From CAZIOQ01 sp964540975 (GTDB lineage Bacteria; Patescibacteriota; Microgenomatia; UBA12405; UBA6130), in NCBI GenBank assembly GCA_964540975.1, contig CAZIOQ010000044.1, forward strand, positions 1-5,099: a stretch of 5,099 nt of DNA, written 5' to 3'. Positions 1 to 3,904 of this stretch are shown one piece after another. The notes under the pieces were generated by a model. The model had not been told where the DNA came from. It ran no database searches and saw only the letters and a list, made by a program, of their open reading frames with translations. Within the stretch, counting starts at the first letter, position 1; each line of letters starts with the position of its first letter. The translations under genes were made by a program, and so were the position numbers.

Positions 1-33
1 TATTTTATCAGTAAAAGGCAATTTTTTGGCAAA

Positions 34-202
34 TTAGATAGCTTTTTTCTTCCAAGATTTAGAAGAATTAAGATTAACCTTTGTTTTTACTCTTCTCATA
101 AATTCTTTAAATTCTTTTAAATTGACTTCGGTCAAAGCTGGTCTTTTTAAAAATTCGCACGGCCATCGTTGACATTGATCACAATAGTTAATTCCTTTCC
201 TT
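34..202 (-). pseudogene. Out-of-frame C-terminal part of the DUF3795 gene
   Basis: Reading the minus strand one base forward of the upstream frame gives an open stretch down to the TAA at 34-36. Just after the upstream stop it encodes GINYCDQCQRWPCEFLKRP, followed by a lysine-rich tail. The CxxCxxxPC motif repeats the one at residues 62-70 of the upstream frame. In the +1 frame the spacing from the preceding cysteine (CAKRKGINYC) equals that of the first copy (CSANKKLKIC). No ATG or GTG opens this frame between the last upstream stop and the motif, so it cannot easily be its own gene. A one-base insertion in the A- and T-rich run around 240-255, a real frameshift mutation, or programmed +1 frameshifting would restore a protein of about 143 residues. 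Confidence 0.7.
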
Positions 203-466
203 TTAGCACATCTTTTCCGTCTCTTTAGCCAATCTGTTTTCTTTTTTAAAAAATTTACAAGGGAATCCTTGACACTCTAAACAAATTTTTAATTTTTTGT
301 TGGCCGAACAATCATAAATTTGACAATATTTTCTATATTTCTTACTTAATCCTTTATTAGACCTACAACCTCCACATTTTTTATTAAAAAAAGCAGCACA
401 TTCTCCACAATAAAGTCCGCAAGGAGCGACTAAATCCCATTGATTTGTTGATTTTTTAGTTTCCAT
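203..466 (-). CDS. DUF3795-like cysteine-rich protein (frame interrupted)
   Basis: An 87-residue protein with ten cysteines in pairs: C16, C20 and C23 in the opening CGLYCGEC motif, then C31/C34, C48, C53, C62/C65 and C70 in CLECQGFPC, plus a final C87. The CGLxCxxC opening and CxxCxxxPC ending are typical of the DUF3795 family, small presumed metal-binding proteins of unknown function. No membrane segment or signal peptide is seen. The ATG at 466 starts the family motif at the usual place but has no visible Shine-Dalgarno. The gene lies last in the tRNA-panD unit. Its frame stops early: a second half with another CxxCxxxPC motif continues in the +1 frame to 34. I am fairly sure of the family; function is unknown. 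Confidence 0.75.
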   Translation of the reverse strand: METKKSTNQWDLVAPCGLYCGECAAFFNKKCGGCRSNKGLSKKYRKYCQIYDCSANKKLKICLECQGFPCKFFKKENRLAKETEKMC

Positions 467-532
467 TCTAATCTATTTAAGTCATTACCCACCAAAACCT
501 TATCGTCTTTTTGCCAGGTCTTAATATTTTCG

Positions 533-578
533 TCATAGATACCTTACAAATTTGTTGTTTTTGTCAACAAGGATAATT
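533..578 (-). pseudogene. panD: Out-of-frame C-terminal tail of panD
   Basis: Past the TAA at 579-581 the +1 frame reads KIILVDKNNKFVRYL and then a TGA at 533-535. This resembles the C-terminal strand of PanD proteins, a run of hydrophobic residues followed by a D-x-N-K motif (B. subtilis ends with KVAVLNDQNK). Joining it to the upstream frame gives a protein of about 107 residues, closer to the family length of about 115-140. The frame change lies somewhere between the last +1-frame stop (near 612) and 579. A one-base insertion, a true lesion, or frameshifting at the stop would each explain it. The restored stop overlaps an ATG as ATGA, as often seen at operon gene joints. Confidence 0.65.
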
Positions 579-857
579 TTAGCTTTGATTGGTTTGTAGT
601 TCAAAACCCATAATGATTACTTCCTCTTCCTCCTTAATCAAATGAGCTGCTGCTCCATTCATACAAATTATTCCGCTACCTTTCTTCCCAGGGATTACGT
701 AAGTTTCTAATCCTACCCCAGTTGTGTTGCTCACAATCAAAACTTTTTCTCCAGACCAAAGGCCAGCTTTTTCAATCAATTCTTCATCAATTGAAATACT
801 CCCGATATAATTTAAGTTAACTTGGTTTACTGTTGCTTTATGAATTTTTGAGCGCAA
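579..857 (-). CDS. panD: Aspartate 1-decarboxylase precursor (frame interrupted)
   Basis: PanD makes beta-alanine from L-aspartate for pantothenate and coenzyme A, in the cytoplasm, as a self-cleaving pyruvoyl enzyme. Counting from the TTG at 857, the self-cleavage pair is G19-S20 in YIGSISID. Also present are K4, H6, T52, Y53 and N67 in NGAAAH, equal to E. coli K9, H11, T57, Y58 and N72. The arginine equal to E. coli R54 is replaced by G49 (GVGLETY instead of the usual GxRLETY). TTG is the first plausible start. The more family-like N terminus (IIRWILRSKIH against MIRTMLQGKLH) would need an ATT start at 872, and the only nearby ATG, at 864, is out of frame. The gene starts within about 25 bases of a tRNA 3' end with no Shine-Dalgarno. 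The frame ends at 92 residues, before the usual C terminus, which continues in the +1 frame. Confidence 0.85.
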   Translation of the reverse strand: MRSKIHKATVNQVNLNYIGSISIDEELIEKAGLWSGEKVLIVSNTTGVGLETYVIPGKKGSGIICMNGAAAHLIKEEEEVIIMGFELQTNQS

Positions 858-881
858 TATCCATCTTATAATAGTTAGCGG

Positions 882-968
882 CGGAGAGGGCGGGAGTCGA
901 ACCCGCAATCCCAATTTTTGGGAGCTGACTTTCGAGGTCAGTGCCTTAACCAGTTCAGCCACCTCTCC
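882..968 (-). tRNA. tRNA-Ser(CGA)
   Basis: An 87-base type II tRNA with a perfect 7-bp acceptor stem (GGAGAGG/CCTCTCC), discriminator G, T arm GCGGG-TTCGACT-CCCGC, and a long variable arm as expected for serine. The anticodon loop CTCGAAA places CGA at 932-934, reading UCG. CCA is not encoded (the gene is followed by CCG). It is separated by 6 bases from the upstream tRNA-Arg and lies directly ahead of panD. Confidence 0.96.
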
Positions 969-974
969 AGAAAG

Positions 975-1046
975 TGCGCCTGGAGGGAATTGGACCCTCA
1001 TCTTTGGCTCCGGAGGCCAATGCTCTATCCGTTAAGCTACAGGCAC
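975..1046 (-). tRNA. tRNA-Arg(CCG) with an altered T loop
   Basis: A 72-base tRNA with acceptor GTGCCTG/CAGGCGC (one G-U pair) and discriminator A. The anticodon stem TTGGC/GCCAA carries loop CTCCGGA, giving anticodon CCG at 1011-1013, which reads CGG. The T stem GAGGG/CCCTC is intact, but the loop is TCCAATT, with C in place of the nearly invariant U55 (base 993). CCA is not encoded. The rest of the cloverleaf looks sound. Confidence 0.93.
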
Positions 1047-1085
1047 AAAAATTAATTCTTCACTTGCTGCCAAATTAAATGCAGG

Positions 1086-1171
1086 CGGAAGGAGTGGGAT
1101 TCGAACCCACGCTCCGATTTCTCGGAACACGCTCTCCAGGCGTGCGCTTTAGTCCACTCAGCCATCCTTCC
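1086..1171 (-). tRNA. tRNA-Ser(GGA)
   Basis: An 86-base type II tRNA: acceptor GGAAGGA/TCCTTCC, discriminator G, T arm GTGGG-TTCGAAT-CCCAC. The anticodon stem CACGC/GCGTG has loop CTGGAGA, so the anticodon is GGA at 1135-1137, reading UCC and UCU. The long variable arm closes with TCCGA/TCGGA. No CCA is encoded; the next bases are CCT. Confidence 0.96.
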
Positions 1172-1200
1172 TTGACTAAGTTTAAAGTTAAAAATTACGA

Positions 1201-1248
1201 TTCAAAATTCAAAGCCTTTAAAAAATTTTAATCATTTTGAATTTTGAA
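1201..1248. repeat. 13-bp inverted repeat between two tRNA genes
   Basis: The arm TTCAAAATTCAAA (1201-1213) is matched exactly by its reverse complement TTTGAATTTTGAA (1236-1248), around a 22-base AT-rich loop. It fills the gap between tRNA-Arg(GCG) and tRNA-Ser(GGA). A transcript could fold here, which may mark a processing site between the tRNAs. It may equally be one of the short AAATTC-type intergenic repeats that I associate with CPR genomes. Confidence 0.6.
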
Positions 1249-1257
1249 CTATTGGAG

Positions 1258-1331
1258 TGTCCCTGGAAGGATTTGAACCTTCGACCTACAGTTCCGCAAA
1301 CTGTCGCTCTTTCCAGCTGAGCTACAGGGAC
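1258..1331 (-). tRNA. tRNA-Arg(GCG)
   Basis: A 74-base tRNA: acceptor GTCCCTG/CAGGGAC, discriminator A, T arm GAAGG-TTCAAAT-CCTTC, D arm GCTCAGCTGGAAAGAGC. The anticodon stem ACAGT/ACTGT holds loop TTGCGGA, so the anticodon is GCG at 1295-1297. Two more outer bases on each side (GT and AC) could extend the acceptor pairing. CCA is not encoded. It is the first gene of the minus-strand tRNA cluster. Bacteria normally read CGU/CGC/CGA with an ACG (inosine) tRNA, so GCG is unusual. Confidence 0.94.
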
Positions 1332-1343
1332 ACGACTACCAAT

Positions 1344-1372
1344 ATTATACTATTTTACATTGATGGAAGAAA
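1344..1372 (-). promoter_or_regulatory. Promoter of the tRNA-panD unit
   Basis: On the minus strand an exact TATAAT box lies at 1344-1349, 12 bases ahead of the first tRNA, so transcription would start about 5-6 bases before it. Seventeen bases further upstream is TTTCTT (1367-1372), a poor match to the -35 consensus. The -10 match and its position carry the call. Confidence 0.55.
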
Positions 1373-1421
1373 TGCTTGATGAAAAAATGACCTCCTCCCT
1401 ACTACCCCAAGAAAGATGGAG

Positions 1422-1433
1422 TATTTAAGGCGC
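1422..1433. repeat. Left arm of an inverted repeat around the 194-aa gene
   Basis: TATTTAAGGCGC lies 12 bases beyond the 3' end of the membrane-protein gene. Its inverted copy, with one extra T, lies at 2092-2104 beyond the gene's 5' end. The shared core is TTTAAGGCGC. GC-rich matches are rare in this AT-rich spacer, but a chance match cannot be excluded. Confidence 0.4.
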
Positions 1434-1445
1434 GAAAAAGCAATT

Positions 1446-2030
1446 TTACTTCACTTCTTTTTTGCTTTCCAAGGGAAGATTTTTTAAAAGCCAAGCAGAA
1501 AATTTATCAAGAAAATTCTTTTTTGTCTCTTCTTCCTCTTTAGGAAGATATTTCAACAAAATCTTTTCCAAATCTGGTGCATCTTTATCATTGATCATCA
1601 GATGCAAAACCCTTGGATAGTTCAACCAAGTTTCAATATTCAAAAGTCGAAATCCCCATTTTTGGGCAAACCAAAAAGATCTTAAAGATTCCCAATCAAA
1701 ACGATTAAGATTATCAGCATAAAAAATGCCTTTGTTGGTGATTTTATGTTTTACTTTTCCTGGCTTGACCGTTGTTAGAACATAATAAAAGAAAACAAAA
1801 GCAATTAAAGTGGCAATAAAAAACCATTCTTTAATAAAAAACAAAATTAAACAAACTAAAGCTAGAATAGCAATCACAGTTGTCCAAAATTCGAAATCCT
1901 TTTTTTGAAAAGGCCTTTCCAAAGCTTCCCATTCAAACAAAACTTTTTCTTCTTTGGAAGGAATTACTTCCAAGGTTTTGTCTTCAAACTCATTTTTTTC
2001 TTCGTTAACAAACTTTTTAGTCTCTTCCAT
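1446..2030 (-). CDS. Two-helix membrane protein of unknown function
   Basis: A 194-residue protein. Residues 1-47 are charged and cytosolic-looking, with a FEWEALERPF segment. Two close hydrophobic helices lie at about 50-67 and 69-87. A soluble domain follows, starting KVKHKITNKGIFYAD and including FDWESLRSFW, with an acidic/basic helical tail from 165. This layout (a double helix hairpin, then a beta-rich 'KxKxxITNxGI' domain) recurs in conserved hypothetical proteins that I associate with CPR genomes, and it recalls bacterial PH/YcxB-like membrane proteins. That likeness is topological only. The ATG at 2030 follows TTATTATCTAATTA, with no Shine-Dalgarno. The upstream neighbour on the same strand is the DUF5667 gene, separated by a 205-base GC-rich spacer. 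I cannot assign a function. Confidence 0.85.
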   Translation of the reverse strand: MEETKKFVNEEKNEFEDKTLEVIPSKEEKVLFEWEALERPFQKKDFEFWTTVIAILALVCLILFFIKEWFFIATLIAFVFFYYVLTTVKPGKVKHKITNKGIFYADNLNRFDWESLRSFWFAQKWGFRLLNIETWLNYPRVLHLMINDKDAPDLEKILLKYLPKEEEETKKNFLDKFSAWLLKNLPLESKKEVK

Positions 2031-2046
2031 TAATTAGATAATAAAC

Positions 2047-2072
2047 AAAAAAAAATTTTAATGCAAATTTTT
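2047..2072 (-). terminator. AT-only hairpin with T tract
   Basis: On the minus strand, AAAAATTT and AAATTTTT can pair over 8 bp around a 6-base loop, followed by a run of T (A9 on the plus strand at 2047-2055). It would end an RNA made from the GC-rich spacer just ahead of the 194-aa gene. An AT-only stem is weak, and the run may simply be AT-rich leader sequence. Confidence 0.25.
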
Positions 2073-2091
2073 CACTAGTGGTTTTTATTTT

Positions 2092-2104
2092 GCGCCTTAA
2101 AATA
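2092..2104. repeat. Right arm of the inverted repeat around the 194-aa gene
   Basis: GCGCCTTAAAATA is the reverse complement of the 1422-1433 arm plus one A. On the minus strand the flanking bases continue AAAATAAAAA, against GAAAAAG beside the left arm, so similarity fades quickly. It lies at the edge of the GC-rich segment. Confidence 0.4.
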
Positions 2105-2215
2105 ACCCTGCCGATCCTGAGAAGCCACACCAGCCAAGAACTTTCGTCCTTCCCCGGGCAAAGATGCAGCAGGGAAGAAAAGACGGCTAATACTATCCTA
2201 AGGAGGAAGACGTCA
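2104..2215 (-). ncRNA. Candidate structured RNA in a GC-rich spacer
   Basis: This stretch is clearly richer in G+C than the genes around it and has no convincing protein in any frame. CTTCCC (2149-2154) pairs with GGGAAG (2172-2177), extended past a bulge by CGTC (2145-2148) with GACG (2182-2185) and AGC (2132-2134) with GCT (2186-2188). A second helix joins 2106-2113 to 2167-2174 over 8 bp. On the minus strand its one irregular pair is a U-G wobble, while on the plus strand it would be a C-A mismatch, which favours minus-strand transcription. That helix shares the GGG with the first stem, so it is a pseudoknot-like or alternative fold. I checked for SRP RNA, tmRNA, RNase P RNA, 6S RNA and common riboswitch cores and recognised none. 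It could be a leader of the 194-aa gene or a separate RNA. Confidence 0.3.
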
Positions 2216-2235
2216 TTTAATTTCAAAGAAGCAAT

Positions 2236-2814
2236 TTAAGGTTGGATAATTTTGGAATAAACAGAATCTACTTTAAAACCATATTTTATCGCCACTGCTT
2301 GATGGGCCAAAGCTGCCTGAATTATTTTTTGTTGACTCTCTTTAAGTTGAATTTCATCTTTAATTTTTTGGCTTGTTTTAAAAGCAGCTTCTAGGTAATT
2401 TTGAGAATTTTGGAAAATCCTTTGGGCTAGTGCTTTTTCATTTTTTTCTTCAAGCATAATTGCAGAATAAATCTTTTTATCGGCAATCAACAAAAGAATA
2501 TTCGTCTTTTGTTTTGGGTCAGTGGTTAAAAAAAGCCAAATTTTATCTCGCCATTCTTTAAGGAAATAAAATGGATTATCAGGCAACATCCCTGGATAAG
2601 GAAAGTTATAGTTAATCTTATTGTCTGGAATAGCAGCTTGACTAGATTCAATTAAATTAATATTAAACCCCTCGCTTTTGATTTCTTCTTGGGCAAAAGC
2701 ATCAAGAGACGCTTTAATTAAAGAGATGATGAGGATGAAAAAACCAATTAAAATCAAAACAATAACCAAAAGAGTTTTTTGGCTGATTTTCATTGCTAGT
2801 TTTAATAATAACAT
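2236..2814 (-). CDS. DUF5667 domain protein, exported or membrane-anchored
   Basis: A 192-residue protein with one N-terminal hydrophobic stretch (about 14-35) ending in AFA|Q at 39-41, which fits a signal peptide or an uncleaved anchor. After a low-complexity linker, the motif PYPGMLPDNPFYFLKEWRDKI (73-93) opens the DUF5667 domain. It continues with a helical LFLTTDPKQKTNILLLIADKK segment to about 150. The domain is common in CPR and some other bacteria; its function is unknown and it probably sits outside the membrane. Two starts are possible. M8 (base 2793, MKISQKTLLVIVL) looks like a standard signal-peptide start, while M1 is the longest. Neither has a Shine-Dalgarno. The gene is divergent from tRNA-Ser(GCT). 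Confidence 0.85.
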   Translation of the reverse strand: MLLLKLAMKISQKTLLVIVLILIGFFILIISLIKASLDAFAQEEIKSEGFNINLIESSQAAIPDNKINYNFPYPGMLPDNPFYFLKEWRDKIWLFLTTDPKQKTNILLLIADKKIYSAIMLEEKNEKALAQRIFQNSQNYLEAAFKTSQKIKDEIQLKESQQKIIQAALAHQAVAIKYGFKVDSVYSKIIQP

Positions 2815-2846
2815 CTTTTGTTTTTTTAAACTAGTCCAATTAAATT

Positions 2847-2874
2847 TTGCTAGTGATTGAAAATTTGATAAAAT
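2847..2874 (+). promoter_or_regulatory. Promoter of tRNA-Ser(GCT)
   Basis: TTGCTA (2847-2852) and TAAAAT (2869-2874) are 16 bases apart, a fair match to a sigma-70-type promoter. The -10 ends 15 bases ahead of the tRNA, placing a start near 2881. The region lies in the 75-base divergent gap with the DUF5667 gene. Confidence 0.5.
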
Positions 2875-2889
2875 TGATTAGCTAAAAAA

Positions 2890-2979
2890 GGAGGAGTCGC
2901 ATAGTGGCCTAGTGCAACGGTTTGCTAAACCGTGTCCTAGTTTCAGGACCCGTGGGTTCGAATCCCACCTCCTCCGCCA
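2890..2979 (+). tRNA. tRNA-Ser(GCT)
   Basis: A 90-base type II tRNA including an encoded CCA (2977-2979): acceptor GGAGGAG/CTCCTCC, discriminator G, T arm GTGGG-TTCGAAT-CCCAC. The anticodon stem ACGGT/ACCGT has loop TTGCTAA, with anticodon GCT at 2924-2926, reading AGC and AGU. The variable arm closes with GTCCT/AGGAC. It is the only tRNA in the window with a genomic CCA. Confidence 0.97.
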
Positions 2980-2999
2980 GTTGAAAAAAGTTGTTGCTG

Positions 3000-3015
3000 G
3001 CTCGTCCTAGCGAGC
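3000..3015 (+). other. Small GC hairpin behind tRNA-Ser
   Basis: GCTCG and CGAGC pair over 5 bp around TCCTAG, 20 bases behind the tRNA. No T tract follows, so it is not a classical terminator; it may shape the tRNA 3' trailer. The rest of the 149-base gap up to the aldolase gene holds only very short open frames (for example 8 codons at 3099-3125) and no convincing promoter. Confidence 0.3.
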
Positions 3016-3128
3016 ATAAAGAATGGACAATGGGCATTTCTCCTGATTAAATGAGTTTAGGAAATTTAAAAAATTACCATCAAGCCTCCTGAAAAAACAT
3101 GGCGATTGGTGTTATTATTATTTAAGCA

Positions 3129-3902
3129 ATGAACTTAAGCAATGCTTTTCAAAAAAGAACTCTGTTTGCTATTAATATTGACAATTGGTTGGTTTTTAAA
3201 AGTCTAGTTGAGGTAGTTGAAAAAACCAATCTTCCTGTAATTGCCCAAGTTTCTGAAAAAGAGGCTGAATTTTGGGGAATAGAAAATTTTTATCAAATGG
3301 TTGATTTTCAAAAAAAAAGAGGCCTGCCTTTGTTTACCAATCTTGATCACGGGAAAAAGATAGCAATAATTAAAAAAGCAATTAACCTGGGCTTTGATAT
3401 GGTTCATATTGATGGTTCTGATTTAAATTGGCAAGCAAATATAAAAATTAGCCGATCTATCTCAAGGCTAGCTCATCCGAAAAAAATTTTAGTTGAAGCA
3501 GAACCACAAAAAGAAAAAACCTTCCCAGAAAAAATTGAAGAATTTAGCCAAAAAACCAAGGCTGATCTTTTGGCAGTTTTTGTTGGCAATCAACATGGTT
3601 TTAATCCTCAAAAAGAAGAGAAGCTTGATTTATATCGCTTAGCTATTATTAAAGAAAAAGCTAGCAAAGCAATGTTAACTTTACACGGTGGTTCTGGAGT
3701 TAGTTTAAAAGATTTAAAGTTTGCTATCAACAAAAGATTGATTGCTAAAATAAATGTCAATAGCAAACTTAGATTTATTTACCGTCAAACTTGGGTTAAA
3801 ATCCTAAAAGAGAACAAAAGTTTAAAATTTTATGAACTAGCTTTACCAGTCACTAGAGCCTTGAGTAAAGAAATTGAAAAATTTTTAAAATTAACTTTTT
3901 AA
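3129..3902 (+). CDS. Class II fructose-bisphosphate aldolase-family protein
   Basis: A 257-residue TIM-barrel protein of the zinc-dependent class II aldolase family (FbaA/GatY/KbaY type), which splits ketose bisphosphates into dihydroxyacetone phosphate and an aldehyde. Visible motifs are NLDHG with catalytic D73 and zinc ligand H74, HIDGS (93-97), VEAE (122-125), GNQHG with H156, LHGGSG with H186, and INVNSKLR (208-215) for phosphate binding. It is shorter than the usual 280-350 residues. The GRIGGEED-like active-site loop expected after VEAE is missing; the chain passes straight into a lysine-rich helix. The start is well fixed because an in-frame TAA lies two codons upstream. No Shine-Dalgarno is seen. 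It is the first gene of a coupled set with the kinase. The fold is near certain, the substrate is not. Confidence 0.88.
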   Translation: MNLSNAFQKRTLFAINIDNWLVFKSLVEVVEKTNLPVIAQVSEKEAEFWGIENFYQMVDFQKKRGLPLFTNLDHGKKIAIIKKAINLGFDMVHIDGSDLNWQANIKISRSISRLAHPKKILVEAEPQKEKTFPEKIEEFSQKTKADLLAVFVGNQHGFNPQKEEKLDLYRLAIIKEKASKAMLTLHGGSGVSLKDLKFAINKRLIAKINVNSKLRFIYRQTWVKILKENKSLKFYELALPVTRALSKEIEKFLKLTF

Positions 3903-3904
3903 AA

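Noticed and set aside
885..1001. N-terminal extension of the panD frame to 1001
   Set aside because: That stretch is the translated tRNA-Ser and part of tRNA-Arg; PanD homology begins only at about 872.
1363..1428. 21-codon plus-strand frame starting MEEMLDEKMTSS
   Set aside because: It has no ribosome site, no promoter on that strand and no recognisable family, and it sits over the tRNA promoter on the opposite strand.
2104..2215. SRP RNA, tmRNA, RNase P RNA, 6S RNA or known riboswitch in the GC-rich spacer
   Set aside because: The hallmark sequences were looked for on both strands and not found, for example the GGAA loop with AGCAGCC of SRP RNA or GAGGAAAGTCC of RNase P RNA.
2017..2226. 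69-residue minus-strand open frame across the GC-rich spacer
   Set aside because: It overlaps the start of the 194-aa gene, has an irregular composition with no domain, and its GC-rich part is better explained by RNA-like pairing.
2678..2860. 60-residue plus-strand open frame
   Set aside because: It is a mirror of the signal-peptide region of the DUF5667 gene on the other strand, with no independent signal.
3099..3125. 8-codon frame MAIGVIII ahead of the aldolase, considered as an attenuator leader peptide
   Set aside because: There is no run of one regulatory codon tied to the pathway beyond three isoleucines, and no terminator/antiterminator hairpins or promoter are seen.
3122..3144. Direct repeat TTAAGCAATG twice around the aldolase start
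   Set aside because: The 10-base copies are 13 bases apart; the second ATG is out of frame, and the repeat is too short to assign a role.
3204..3407. 67-residue minus-strand open frame
   Set aside because: It lies inside the well-supported aldolase gene and shows no domain.
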